This document shows, piece by piece, positions 50,977-59,402 of a stretch of 64,000 nucleotides of DNA (positions are counted from its first letter, which is position 1; each line of letters begins with the position of its first letter). This stretch comes from Oceanitalea stevensii (GTDB taxonomy: Bacteria; Actinomycetota; Actinomycetes; Actinomycetales; Actinomycetaceae), in NCBI RefSeq assembly GCF_014837105.1, contig NZ_JACSPO010000002.1, positions 199,470 through 263,469 on the forward strand. Direction: 5' to 3'. The translations under genes and the position numbers were made by a program. The notes beneath the pieces were generated by a model, which saw nothing but the letters and a program-made list of their open reading frames with translations, did not search any database and was not told the origin of the DNA.

Positions 50977-53310
50977 TCAGCTGGTGGACGTCCGGCGGAT
51001 GCCGAGGGTGTCGGTCCCGTTGCCGTCCCAGTCACCGACGTGCACCTCGTCGCCCTCGCGACCGAAGGTCACCGCGGTCTCGGCCGCGCCGCCCCGCAGC
51101 GTGTTGGTGACGTGGAAGGTCCGCCCGCGCTGGACGGCGAAGGTGTCGGTCCCGTTGCCGTCCCAGTCACCCGCGAGGGTGACGTCGCTGGCGCGGCCGT
51201 AGGTGAGGACCGTGTCGGCGTCCCCGCCACGCAGGGAGTTCTTCACGTGGTAGGTCGCGGCCCGGCGCACCGCGAAGGTGTCCGTCCCGTTGCCGTCCCA
51301 GTCACCCACGAGCACCGTGTCGGCCTCCCGGCCGTAGCGGAACACCGAGTCGGCGTCCCCGCCCCGCAGGGAGCTCTTCACGTGGTAGGTCGCCCCGCGG
51401 CGGACCGCGAAGGTGTCCGTGCCGTCCCCGTCCCAGTCCCCGACGAGGACGACGTCCCCGGGTCGCCCGTAGGTGAGGACGACGTCGGCGTCCCCGCCGC
51501 GCGGGGCGTTGGAGACGTGGAACCGGTTCCCGCGGCGCACCGTGACGGAGTCCTTGCCGTCCCCGTCCCAGTCGCCGATGAGGACCTCGTCGGTGCTCCG
51601 GCCGTAGGGGAAGGACACGGCCGTGGTGCCGCGCCAGTCGTTGCTGAGGTGGAAGACGGGCGAGCGGCTCGGCTCGGGCTGCGGCTCGGGGACGGGGGTG
51701 GGCTCGCCCGGGAGCGCGGGGAAGTCCGCGGGTGCGACGCGGTGCCCGGTGCCCTGCTCGTAGGCGTAGGCCAGCTCGAAGAGGGACTTCTCCGACCACG
51801 GCAGGCCGAGGAGGTCGATGCCGACCGGCAGGCCGGCGGTGGTGAAGCCGGCGGGGACCGCGAGCGCCGGGAAGCCGGTGACCGGCGCCAGGCTGCGGTT
51901 GCTGCCCTGGCGGACACCGGCCATCGCGCCGGGGTTGGTCAGCTGGTCGGCCGGGATGACGGGCGGCTCGTGGTCGAAGGTGGCGTAGGCGAGCGCGTCG
52001 AGCTCGTTGTCCTCCATGACGGCGGTGACGGCGTCACGCAGCTGCTGGCGCATCTGCTCGCCCTCGATGTAGTCGGGGTCCTCGGTGGTCCGGCCGAGGA
52101 GCGCGCGGAGGCTCGCCTGCCGGGTCGGGGTGACGAGCGGGGAGGTGGCGATCTCCTCGAAGGTCGAGACCGGCGGGTCGGCGATCTCGGCGAGCGTGGC
52201 GAGGTAGGCGTTGGTCGCGGCCTCGGTCTCGGCACCGCCCGTCGAGTACGCGGCGAGCAGGGCGCGCAGGTCGGGCACCTCGACCTCGACGATCTCGGCG
52301 CCCAGGTGCTCCATGTCGGTGTAGGCCGCGTCGACGACGGCCTGGACGCGGGCGTAGTCGGGGGCGGTGATGTCGGTGTCACCGGACTGCGGCTCCCGGA
52401 TGACGCCGATGCGCTTGCCCTCGAGGGCCTCGGTCCGCAGGTCCGCGGCGTAGTCCTCGGCGACGTGGCCGTCCGCCTGTGCGGTCAGCGGGTCGTTGGC
52501 GTCCGGCCCGGCGATGACGCTCGTGACGATCGCGGCGTCCTCCACCGTCCGGGTCAGCGGCCCGAGGGTGTCGTAGCTGGGGTTGGCCGGCATCATCCCG
52601 TAGCGGCTGATGAGCGGGGTCGTCGGGCGCAGGCCGACGGCGTTGTTCCAGGCGGCCGGCCCACGCGTGGAGCCTCCGGTGTCCTCCGCGATCCCGACGG
52701 CCCCGAAGTTCGCGGCCACCGCCGCGCCGGTGCCGCACGAGGAGCTGCTTGCCGCGCGGGTGAGGTCGTAGGGGTTGCGGCACACGCCGAAGGACGAGCC
52801 GGCCCAGCCGCTCGCGTACTCGCCCATGTTCGTCTTGGCGAGGATGACGGCGCCCGCGTCCCGCATCCGGGTGACGATCGTGGCGTCGCGGCCCGACTCG
52901 AAGCCGGAGAAGATCGCGGACCCGTACGTCGTCGGCATGTCGGCGGTCTCCACCTGGTCCTTGACGAGGACCGGGACGCAGTGGAGCGGGCCGCTCAGCC
53001 CGTCCTCGGCGTACGCGGCGTCCAGCTCGGCAGCCGTGGCGAGCGCCTCGTCGTTGACGACCTGGACGGAGTTGGTCGTCTCGGCGTCGTAGGTCTCGAT
53101 GCGGTCGATGTAGGCCTGCACGAGGTCGGTGCACGACATGTCGCCCTCGGCGAAGGCCTCGTGGATGGAGGCGATCGTCGCCTCCGTCACGAGGCTCTCG
53201 TCGGCCTCCTCCGCGGCGCTCGCCGGGACGGCGACGAGCGTGAGCGCCACCGCCGGGATGAGCGCCGCGACCGCGAGCCGCATGGTCGTCGTCCTGCGTG
53301 GGTGATGCAT
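50977..53310 (-). CDS. secreted amidase-signature enzyme with five FG-GAP-like repeats
   Basis: This 777-residue exported protein has a signal peptide cut after PASA (about residue 32). The amidase-signature domain (about 40-560) carries Lys117 in VLVKDQ, the cis-Ser in SSSSCGTG (about 191) and the nucleophile Ser214 in DTGGSTRG. A Pro-rich linker (PVPEPQPEPS) follows. Five repeats of 45 residues complete the chain, each with GDWDGDGTD-like calcium loops and RGGDAD...YGR. It probably hydrolyses an amide outside the cell. ATG 53310 is used; ATG 53283 would give a tighter signal peptide. Confidence 0.88.
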   Translation of the reverse strand: MHHPRRTTTMRLAVAALIPAVALTLVAVPASAAEEADESLVTEATIASIHEAFAEGDMSCTDLVQAYIDRIETYDAETTNSVQVVNDEALATAAELDAAYAEDGLSGPLHCVPVLVKDQVETADMPTTYGSAIFSGFESGRDATIVTRMRDAGAVILAKTNMGEYASGWAGSSFGVCRNPYDLTRAASSSSCGTGAAVAANFGAVGIAEDTGGSTRGPAAWNNAVGLRPTTPLISRYGMMPANPSYDTLGPLTRTVEDAAIVTSVIAGPDANDPLTAQADGHVAEDYAADLRTEALEGKRIGVIREPQSGDTDITAPDYARVQAVVDAAYTDMEHLGAEIVEVEVPDLRALLAAYSTGGAETEAATNAYLATLAEIADPPVSTFEEIATSPLVTPTRQASLRALLGRTTEDPDYIEGEQMRQQLRDAVTAVMEDNELDALAYATFDHEPPVIPADQLTNPGAMAGVRQGSNRSLAPVTGFPALAVPAGFTTAGLPVGIDLLGLPWSEKSLFELAYAYEQGTGHRVAPADFPALPGEPTPVPEPQPEPSRSPVFHLSNDWRGTTAVSFPYGRSTDEVLIGDWDGDGKDSVTVRRGNRFHVSNAPRGGDADVVLTYGRPGDVVLVGDWDGDGTDTFAVRRGATYHVKSSLRGGDADSVFRYGREADTVLVGDWDGNGTDTFAVRRAATYHVKNSLRGGDADTVLTYGRASDVTLAGDWDGNGTDTFAVQRGRTFHVTNTLRGGAAETAVTFGREGDEVHVGDWDGNGTDTLGIRRTSTS
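50985..51655 (-). repeat. tandem 135-bp coding repeats (five copies) in the amidase gene
   Basis: Five in-frame copies of about 135 bp encode 45-residue units with the core VGDWDGNGTDTFAVRR. Copies two to four are most alike, suggesting recent duplication or gene conversion. The first and last copies are more diverged. Confidence 0.8.
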
Positions 53311-53448
53311 AGGTCCTACCCCCTGAGTCTCCGGACGGTCCGGAGTCCGGACGTTACGGACGGGGCATTACCGGGACGTCACACATCTGTTTCGTGGCCT
53401 TTACCTCGTCATGGTCCGCCCGTGCGTCGGGGGCGGAACGCCTCCGCT

Positions 53449-53491
53449 AGGTGTGGACTTTGCGACCTCAGAGGGCGCGAAGTCCACACCT
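53449..53491. terminator. hairpin, 16-bp stem and 11-nt loop, after udgX
   Basis: AGGTGTGGACTTTGCG (53449-53464) and CGCGAAGTCCACACCT (53476-53491) pair with one T-G wobble; the loop contains a further CCT/AGG match. It lies 36 nt past the udgX stop on the minus strand and 139 nt before the amidase start. The stem is relatively AT-rich. The rest of the 216-bp gap shows no gene. Confidence 0.65.
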
Positions 53492-53526
53492 TGTCCGCCG
53501 GGGCGGGTCGGGGCGGGGCGGGGCCG

Positions 53527-54156
53527 TCAGCCTTTCGCGGCCGCGTGGGCGGTGCGCAGGTCCGCGACCAGCTCGGCGAAGGCCTCGTCCCAGCCGCCGC
53601 GCCCGCGCAGGCGCAGCAGCGCCGAGGGGTGCGTCGTCACGAGCACGGGCGGGTCCTCCTCGCCCAGGACCTCACCGCGCACGTCCCCGATCCGCACCTC
53701 GCGGCCGAGGACCGCGCGGGCCGCGGTGGCACCCAGGCAGACGACGACGGCGGGGCGCACCGCCGCGCGCTCGGCCGCCAGCCACGGCTGGCACGCCTCG
53801 ACGTGCGCGACCCCCGGCTTCTTGTGGATCCGGCGCTTGCCGCGGTCCTCGAAGCGGAAGTGCTTGACGGCGTTGGTGAGGTAGACGTCCGCGCGGTCGA
53901 TGCCCGCCGCCTCGAGGGCGTCGGCGAGCACCCGCCCGGCCGGCCCGACGAAGGGCTCGCCCTCCCGGTCCTCCCGGTCGCCCGGCTGCTCGCCGACGAG
54001 CATGAGCCGGGCCCCGGCGTCCCCCGCGGAGAAGACCACCTGGGTGGCACCGGCCCACAGCTCGCAGCCCCGGCAGCCGGGCGCCGCCGCGCGCAGGGCG
54101 CCGACGTCACCGTCCGAGGGCACCCACTCCTGGGCGCCGGGTCGCTGCACGGCCAT
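53527..54156 (-). CDS. udgX: UdgX-type uracil-DNA-binding/glycosylase protein
   Basis: This 209-residue family 4-like uracil-DNA glycosylase has motif A GEQPGDREDREGEPFVGPAG. The KRRIHKKPG loop carries His111, equivalent to the residue that in mycobacterial UdgX traps uracil sites covalently. HPSALLR is motif B, and cysteines 28, 31 and the later C-containing segments HVEACQPW and VVVCLG would hold a 4Fe-4S cluster. The product would bind and crosslink uracil in DNA instead of turning over freely. It starts at ATG 54156 with a leaderless promoter. It is divergent from the LmeA-like gene. Confidence 0.92.
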   Translation of the reverse strand: MAVQRPGAQEWVPSDGDVGALRAAAPGCRGCELWAGATQVVFSAGDAGARLMLVGEQPGDREDREGEPFVGPAGRVLADALEAAGIDRADVYLTNAVKHFRFEDRGKRRIHKKPGVAHVEACQPWLAAERAAVRPAVVVCLGATAARAVLGREVRIGDVRGEVLGEEDPPVLVTTHPSALLRLRGRGGWDEAFAELVADLRTAHAAAKG

Positions 54157-54162
54157 GGGCTC

Positions 54163-54168
54163 ACCGTA
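54163..54168 (-). promoter_or_regulatory. -10 box TACGGT of a leaderless promoter
   Basis: On the minus strand TACGGT ends 6 nt before ATG 54156 of udgX. Confidence 0.6.
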
Positions 54169-54215
54169 GGCAGCGGCGTGCCGCGCCGCGCGCCGGCCCC
54201 ACCCTGCGGCGCCCG

Positions 54216-54221
54216 TACGGT
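54216..54221 (+). promoter_or_regulatory. -10 box TACGGT of a leaderless promoter
   Basis: TACGGT ends 6 nt before ATG 54228. It faces the identical box of udgX 48 nt away, so both divergent genes have leaderless starts. Confidence 0.6.
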
Positions 54222-54227
54222 TGTCCC

Positions 54228-54923
54228 ATGCGCCGCCTCGCCTCCGTGGTCCTCGTCCTGCTCGTCGTGCTCGCGGTCGCCGGCACGGTGGTCGACCGCG
54301 TGGCCGTGGCCCGCACCGAGGACCGGCTCCTCGCGGAGGCGCGCGAGGAGCTCACGCTCGCCCAGGACGCCGAGGTCGAGATCGACGGCTTCCCCTTCCT
54401 CACCCAGGTGCTGGCAGGGCGGCTCTCCGAGGTCCGCGGGACCGCCTCGACGCTCGTCCTCGAGGACTTCGAGCTGCACGACGTCCGCGTCGCCCTGCGT
54501 GGTGTCGCACCGGAGGAGCCCTACCCGGCCGAGACCGTCGAGATCAACGCCGAGATCCCTGCCGCCACCCTGCAGGTGGCGCTCGCGGGCGCCGTCGACC
54601 TGCCCGGCGACCCGCTGCGCGTCGACGTCGCGAACGGCCTCGTCCAGCTGGGCGTCGAGGTGGCCGGCCTCGAGCTCGCCGTCGTCCTCGAGCCCGTCCT
54701 CGTCGACGGTGCGATCGGCGTCGAGCTCGGGGAGGTGTCGGTCGGCGGCGGCACCGTCCCCCGGGAGCTCGTCGGAGTCGTCGAGGACCTCCTCGGCGAC
54801 GTGCGCGTCGAGATCCCGGGCCTGCCCGAGGGTCTGGTCCCCACGCGCCTGGCAGTCGGCCGGGACGCGGTCGAGCTGCGCCTCCAGGGCAGTGACGTCG
54901 AGCTCGGCGAGTGGGTCGGCTAG
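54228..54923 (+). CDS. LmeA-like (DUF2993) phospholipid-binding protein
   Basis: This 231-residue exported protein has one N-terminal membrane or signal segment (LASVVLVLLVVLAVAGTVV). A DUF2993 domain follows, with VEIDGFPFLTQVLAGRLSEV near residue 46 and VELGEVSVGGGTVPREL further on; G-F-P-F-L-T-Q is the family hallmark. LmeA of mycobacteria binds phospholipid and supports lipomannan elongation at the cell envelope. Here the role is inferred to be periplasmic lipid binding. It converges on the CopD-CtaG gene with a 4-nt gap. Confidence 0.87.
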   Translation: MRRLASVVLVLLVVLAVAGTVVDRVAVARTEDRLLAEAREELTLAQDAEVEIDGFPFLTQVLAGRLSEVRGTASTLVLEDFELHDVRVALRGVAPEEPYPAETVEINAEIPAATLQVALAGAVDLPGDPLRVDVANGLVQLGVEVAGLELAVVLEPVLVDGAIGVELGEVSVGGGTVPRELVGVVEDLLGDVRVEIPGLPEGLVPTRLAVGRDAVELRLQGSDVELGEWVG

Positions 54924-54927
54924 GACC

Positions 54928-56949
54928 TCAGCGGGCGGCGCCGTCCCGCTCGGCCATCCGCGCGAGCTGGGCGTTGTACTCCGCCAGCGCGGCGTCGTCG
55001 TCGCGGTCGGCCTGGCGGTCGGTACGGCGGGTGACGCGGTCCTCGTCGCGGGCCCACGCGATCGCGACGGCGACGGCGAGGGCGAGGGTGGGCAGCTCGC
55101 CGATCCCCCACGCGATCGCCCCGCCGGCCTCCTGGTCGGCGAGCGCGTCCACGCCCCAGGGCAGCCCGAGGCGGCCGAAGTGGTCCCCGGCGAAGAGAGT
55201 GGTGGCCTGCATGACCGAGACGCCGAAGAAGGCGTGGAAGGCCATCGTCGCGAAGAGCAGGAGCAGCCGCATCGGGTAGCGGGGGCGGCTGGGGCCCGGG
55301 TCCACGCCGATGAGGGCGCCTGCGAACATGTACCCGGCCGCGGTGAAGTGGACGACCATGACGATGTGGCCCACGTGGGTGCTCAGCGCCAGCTCGAAGA
55401 GCGGTGAGTAGTAGAAGACGATCATCGAGCCGGCGAAGTTCACCGCCGCGGTGCCCGGGTGGGCGAAGAAGCGTGCCCAGCGGGAGTGGACGGTCGCGAG
55501 CAGCCACTCGCGCGGGCCGCGCGAGCCGTCGTCGCGTGCCGGCAGCGCACGCACCGCGAGGGTGATCGGCGCGCCGACGACGAGGAAGATCGGCACGACC
55601 ATCGCGAGCAGCATGTGCTGGATCATGTGGGCGCTGAACATGACGACGCCGTAGACCGACGGGCCGCCGGACGTCACCCACGCGAAGAGCACGAGACCCA
55701 CCACCCACGACGCCGTGCGCGGCAGGGACCAGTGGTCCCCGCGGCGGCGCAGCCGGTACACCCAGGCGAGGTAGACGCCGATGCCGGCGAGGGCGAGGAG
55801 CCCGAAGAGCACGTCGGGGCGCCACTCCGTGAACCACGCGAGGGCGCTGGGCTCCGGGGGAGCGGGGTAGCCGGTGATCTCCTGCGTCGGGCTCGGGCGG
55901 CTGACCGGGTCCTGCGGGACGGGCGGGGCCGAGGAGCCGAGCGCCACGGAGACACCGATGACGGCGCCCATGAGGACGACCTCGCCGGCCGCGAGCCGCC
56001 AGAACGCACCGGGGCGGTCCGTGGCCGCCGGCACGGTGGCGCGACGGTGCACCCAGCCGATGAGCCCGAGGACGACGAACATCACGGTCTTGGCCAGGAG
56101 CAGCAGCCCGTAGTCGGTGGTCACGAGGTCCTCGAGGCTGCCCACGCGCACGCCGCCGTTGACGAGGCCCGAGATGCCGACGAGCGCGAAGCTCCAGCCG
56201 GCGAGCGTGGAGAAGCGCCGCACGGCGGGCCCGCGGTCGGTGCCCAGCCGCCGGGCGACGAGGCACAGCACCGCCAGTCCGCCGGCCCACACGCTGATCG
56301 CGCCGATGTGCAGCCACATCGCCGAGACGGCGAGGTTGTGACCCTCGGCGCCGGCGGCGTGGCCGGTGAGGGCGATGGGGATGACGGCGGCGAGGGCGAG
56401 GACGCCGGCCAGGGCGGCCGCCGTGGGCGTCGAGACGGCCACGCAGACGGTGGCGAGCACGGCGGTCATGAGCGTGGCGACGAGGTAGGCCCGCCCCACG
56501 GGGATGTCGGTGACGAACTGGGCGAGCTCGGCGCCGAAGGTCGGCTCGCCGAGGCCGCGCCCGGAGGTGCGCGCGTAGGACAGGACGATGCGCACGACGC
56601 TCGCCAGCGTCCACACGACCGCGGCGACGGCGGCGGCCCGGGCCGCCAGCGACCACGCCGCGCCGTCGACGGCGACCCGCGGGCGGCGCCGCTCGTCCCC
56701 ACGTCCGGCGTACGGCAGGACGAGGGCGCACATGGCGAGCGCGCCGATCGTCACGGCGGCGGCGCCGTCGGCGACCACGGTGACGAGCGGCACGCCCCAG
56801 CGGACGACGGCACCCGGGTCGAGCACGGCGGAGGCCTCGGCCGCTCCGGAGAACACGAGCCCGGCGACCGCGAGCACCAGCGCCGCGACGGCGGCCCCGA
56901 CGAGGGCGAGGGCCGGGCGGTGGCGGGAGGCGGGAGCGGGCGTGGTCAC
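54928..56949 (-). CDS. CopD-CtaG fusion membrane protein
   Basis: This 673-residue protein has about fourteen membrane helices. The first half (to about 340) is a CopD copper-import-like domain with ALTGHAAGAEGHNLAVSAMW and HIGAISVWAGGLAVL. The second half (about 380-640) is a CtaG_Cox11-type domain (caa3 assembly) with FSAHMIQHMLLAMVVP, FYYSPLFELAL and HFTAAGYMFAGALIG. Conserved His residues would handle copper in both. It is likely to deliver copper for cytochrome oxidase. GTG 56949 has TACCCT 6 nt upstream. Confidence 0.9.
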   Translation of the reverse strand: MTTPAPASRHRPALALVGAAVAALVLAVAGLVFSGAAEASAVLDPGAVVRWGVPLVTVVADGAAAVTIGALAMCALVLPYAGRGDERRRPRVAVDGAAWSLAARAAAVAAVVWTLASVVRIVLSYARTSGRGLGEPTFGAELAQFVTDIPVGRAYLVATLMTAVLATVCVAVSTPTAAALAGVLALAAVIPIALTGHAAGAEGHNLAVSAMWLHIGAISVWAGGLAVLCLVARRLGTDRGPAVRRFSTLAGWSFALVGISGLVNGGVRVGSLEDLVTTDYGLLLLAKTVMFVVLGLIGWVHRRATVPAATDRPGAFWRLAAGEVVLMGAVIGVSVALGSSAPPVPQDPVSRPSPTQEITGYPAPPEPSALAWFTEWRPDVLFGLLALAGIGVYLAWVYRLRRRGDHWSLPRTASWVVGLVLFAWVTSGGPSVYGVVMFSAHMIQHMLLAMVVPIFLVVGAPITLAVRALPARDDGSRGPREWLLATVHSRWARFFAHPGTAAVNFAGSMIVFYYSPLFELALSTHVGHIVMVVHFTAAGYMFAGALIGVDPGPSRPRYPMRLLLLFATMAFHAFFGVSVMQATTLFAGDHFGRLGLPWGVDALADQEAGGAIAWGIGELPTLALAVAVAIAWARDEDRVTRRTDRQADRDDDAALAEYNAQLARMAERDGAAR

Positions 56950-56955
56950 CTCTCC

Positions 56956-56961
56956 AGGGTA
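56956..56961 (-). promoter_or_regulatory. -10 box TACCCT of a leaderless promoter
   Basis: On the minus strand TACCCT ends 6 nt before GTG 56949. It supports this start against an open frame that continues to 57051. Confidence 0.5.
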
Positions 56962-56978
56962 GATCCAGGCTCGGGTGG

Positions 56979-56984
56979 CATACT
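56979..56984 (+). promoter_or_regulatory. candidate -10 box CATACT of the MoxR operon
   Basis: CATACT lies 57 nt before ATG 57042 in the 92-bp divergent gap. It is the best -10-like hexamer on the plus strand there; no -35 is visible. Confidence 0.35.
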
Positions 56985-57041
56985 CGCGCGGGTACACGGC
57001 GCGAACCGGGCGGCAGCAGCCGCCCCCAGGACAGGGGAACG

Positions 57042-58064
57042 ATGACGACACCGAGCGGCGCGGGGCTGGCGCCCAGCACGGCCACGATCGAGCACGGCGA
57101 CCTCCAGCGCTCCGCGGAGCTGCTCGGGCGGGTCAACGCCATCTTCGGCCAGCGGGTGATCGGCCAGGAGGCGCTGCGCACGGCGCTCGTGTCCACGCTG
57201 CTCGCCGGCGGGCACATCCTCCTCGAGTCGGTCCCCGGGCTGGCGAAGACGACGGCGGCCCAGACGCTGGCCTCCTCGGTCTCCGGCACCTTCCACCGGA
57301 TCCAGTGCACGCCGGACCTCATGCCCAACGACATCGTCGGCACGCAGATCTTCAACTACGCGACCGGCCAGTTCAGCACCCAGCTGGGGCCGGTCCACGC
57401 CAACCTCGTGCTCCTCGACGAGATCAACCGCTCCAGCGCCAAGACGCAGTCGGCGATGCTCGAGGCGATGCAGGAGAAGCAGACCTCCATCGGCGGTGAG
57501 GTCTTCCCGCTGCCCTCGCCCTTCATGGTGCTGGCGACGCAGAACCCCATCGAGGAGGAGGGCACCTACGTGCTGCCCGAGGCCCAGATGGACCGGTTCC
57601 TCGTCAAGGAGGTCCTCACCTACCCCACGCCCACCGAGGAGATCAGCGTCCTCGACGGCATCAGCTCCGGCTCCTTCGAGGCGCCGCTGCGCAGCGACCC
57701 GATCGGCCTGGACGACGTCGTCCTCCTCCAGCGCCTCGCCGCCCAGGTGTACGTCGACGCGTCGATCAAGCAGTACATCGTCGCGATCGTCAACACCACG
57801 CGCGGCGGCGGCCCGCGCCCGCTGCCGAAGTTCTCCCAGCACGTGCGGGTGGGTGCCAGCCCGCGTGGCGCGATCGCGCTCATGCGGGTGGCGCAGGCCC
57901 ACGCGCTCCAGCAGGGCCGCACCTACGTCGTGCCCGACGACGTCAAGGCGCTGAGCCACAGCGTCCTGCGCCACCGGCTCGTGCGCACCTACGACGCCCT
58001 GGCGAACAACGTCGCCCCCGAGGCGCTCATCGACGCCGTCTTCGCCGCCGTCCCCGCCCCGTAG
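57042..58064 (+). CDS. MoxR-family AAA+ ATPase
   Basis: This 340-residue AAA+ chaperone of the MoxR family has Walker A in ESVPGLAKTTAAQ (about residue 65), Walker B in LVLLDEINRSSAKTQSA, sensor 1 in ATQNPIEEEGTY and the C-terminal lid. MoxR proteins activate or mature partner proteins carrying VWA domains, two of which are encoded downstream. ACAGGGGAAC precedes ATG 57042. It is the first of six genes spaced by 8 nt or overlapping. Confidence 0.93.
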   Translation: MTTPSGAGLAPSTATIEHGDLQRSAELLGRVNAIFGQRVIGQEALRTALVSTLLAGGHILLESVPGLAKTTAAQTLASSVSGTFHRIQCTPDLMPNDIVGTQIFNYATGQFSTQLGPVHANLVLLDEINRSSAKTQSAMLEAMQEKQTSIGGEVFPLPSPFMVLATQNPIEEEGTYVLPEAQMDRFLVKEVLTYPTPTEEISVLDGISSGSFEAPLRSDPIGLDDVVLLQRLAAQVYVDASIKQYIVAIVNTTRGGGPRPLPKFSQHVRVGASPRGAIALMRVAQAHALQQGRTYVVPDDVKALSHSVLRHRLVRTYDALANNVAPEALIDAVFAAVPAP

Positions 58065-58072
58065 GCCTGCGG

Positions 58073-58960
58073 ATGTCGAGCGCCTCCCGCCTGGCGAAGG
58101 TCCGCGCGCGCCTGGACCTTCCCACGGTCCGGCGTGCCTCCGGCCTGCTCGACGGGCACCACCGCTCGATCTTCACCGGGCACGGGCAGGACTTCGACGA
58201 CATGGTCGAGTACCACCCGGGCGACGACGTCGGCGACATCGACTGGAAGGCCTCCGCCCGTACCGGGCACCCGGTCATCCGCCGCTTCGTCCACGAGTCG
58301 AACCTCGCGATGGTGCTCGCCGTGGACACCGGCCGCTCGATGGCGGCCACCGCCCCGAGCGGGGAGCGCAAGTCCGAGATCGCCCTCTTCGCCGCCGACG
58401 TCGTCGCCTACCTCGCGCGCTCGCGCGGCGACCTCGTCGGCCTGGTGGCGGGGGACTCGCGCCGGATCACCCAGGTCCCCGCCCGCGGCGGCACCGGCCA
58501 CATGGAGATGCTCCTGCGCCTCCTCGAGCGCGAGCTCACCCGCGACGCGCCCGTCTCGGACCTCTCCCGCGTCCTCGACCGGATCCTCACCTCGGCCACC
58601 CGCCGCACGCTCGTCGTCCTCATCACCGACGAGGCGCGGCCCGCGCTCAGCGACGAGGAGGCGCTGCGCCGGCTGCGCACCCGCCACGACGTCATGGTCA
58701 TCTCGGTGGCCGACGCCGTGCCGACGACGCCGGGCCTCGGTCCCGTGGCCGACGTCGAGGGCGGGCTCGTCCTGCCGCCCTTCCTCCAGCGCGACCGTCG
58801 CCTGCACGCCGCGGCGACCACCGCCGTCGCCAACCGCAAGAAGCGGGTGCGCGACATGCTGCGGCGCCGCGGCGTCGAGCACGTCGTCGCCGCCAGCTCC
58901 GACGACGTCGTCGACGCCCTCCTCGACCTGTTCCGGAGGCAGCGACGTGTCCGGAGCTGA
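58073..58960 (+). CDS. DUF58 protein of the MoxR operon
   Basis: This 295-residue DUF58 protein has YHPGDDVGDIDWKASARTG near residue 45, the DUF58 core, followed by a VWA-like fold with AVDTGRSMAAT. These proteins lie next to MoxR ATPases in most genomes and are likely substrates or adaptors. It starts at ATG 58073, 8 nt after moxR, and ends overlapping the next gene by 14 nt. Confidence 0.9.
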   Translation: MSSASRLAKVRARLDLPTVRRASGLLDGHHRSIFTGHGQDFDDMVEYHPGDDVGDIDWKASARTGHPVIRRFVHESNLAMVLAVDTGRSMAATAPSGERKSEIALFAADVVAYLARSRGDLVGLVAGDSRRITQVPARGGTGHMEMLLRLLERELTRDAPVSDLSRVLDRILTSATRRTLVVLITDEARPALSDEEALRRLRTRHDVMVISVADAVPTTPGLGPVADVEGGLVLPPFLQRDRRLHAAATTAVANRKKRVRDMLRRRGVEHVVAASSDDVVDALLDLFRRQRRVRS

Positions 58961-59402
58961 GTCCCTCCTGCCCCCCGAGTCCTACTCGACGTGGGTGCCG
59001 GTCCTCGGCGGCGTGCTGCTGCTCGCCGTCGTCGCCTGGTACGCCTTCGTCCTGCTCTCCACCCGCCGTCCGGACCGCCCCCGCGAGCCCGGGCCGCTGA
59101 GCCCGGACGGCCGCGCGCGCTTCGAGCAGGACGTCGAGGCGGCGCTCGCCGCCTACCGCAGCGGGGAGCGCGACGTGCGCGGCCTCCACCTGGACCTCGC
59201 GCGCATCATGCGCTCCTTCGCCTCCGAGCGGATCGGGCGCGACGTGCGCTCGTGGACTGCCGGGGAGATCGCCGATCACGACCCGACGACGCAGCTCGGG
59301 GACCTCCTCCACCTGTGGGAGGAGCCGTCCTTCGCGCGGCGCAGCGACGCGGAGGCCGACACGGCCGTGCAGCGTGCCCGGGAGGTGATCCGCCGGTGGT
59401 GA
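58947..59402 (+). CDS. small membrane-anchored protein of the MoxR operon
   Basis: This 151-residue protein has one N-terminal membrane helix (about 15-38: VPVLGGVLLLAVVAWYAFVLL) and a cytosolic helical domain (RGLHLDLARIMRSFASERIG, DVRSWTAGEI). It resembles the DUF4381/BatD-like partner found between DUF58 and VWA genes in actinobacteria, but identity is weak. It starts at GTG 58947 behind GGAGGC. It overlaps both neighbours. Confidence 0.75.
   Translation: MSGAESLLPPESYSTWVPVLGGVLLLAVVAWYAFVLLSTRRPDRPREPGPLSPDGRARFEQDVEAALAAYRSGERDVRGLHLDLARIMRSFASERIGRDVRSWTAGEIADHDPTTQLGDLLHLWEEPSFARRSDAEADTAVQRAREVIRRW

Noticed and set aside
50985..51655. Regular tandem repeats considered as a CRISPR array
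   Set aside because: The period is 135 bp, the repeats are continuous without spacers, and they keep a protein reading frame with a calcium-loop motif.
51040..55407. A 1455-codon open frame on the plus strand over the amidase, udgX and LmeA region
   Set aside because: It crosses four genes and intergenic hairpins, has no family motif, and reflects scarcity of stop codons in GC-rich DNA.
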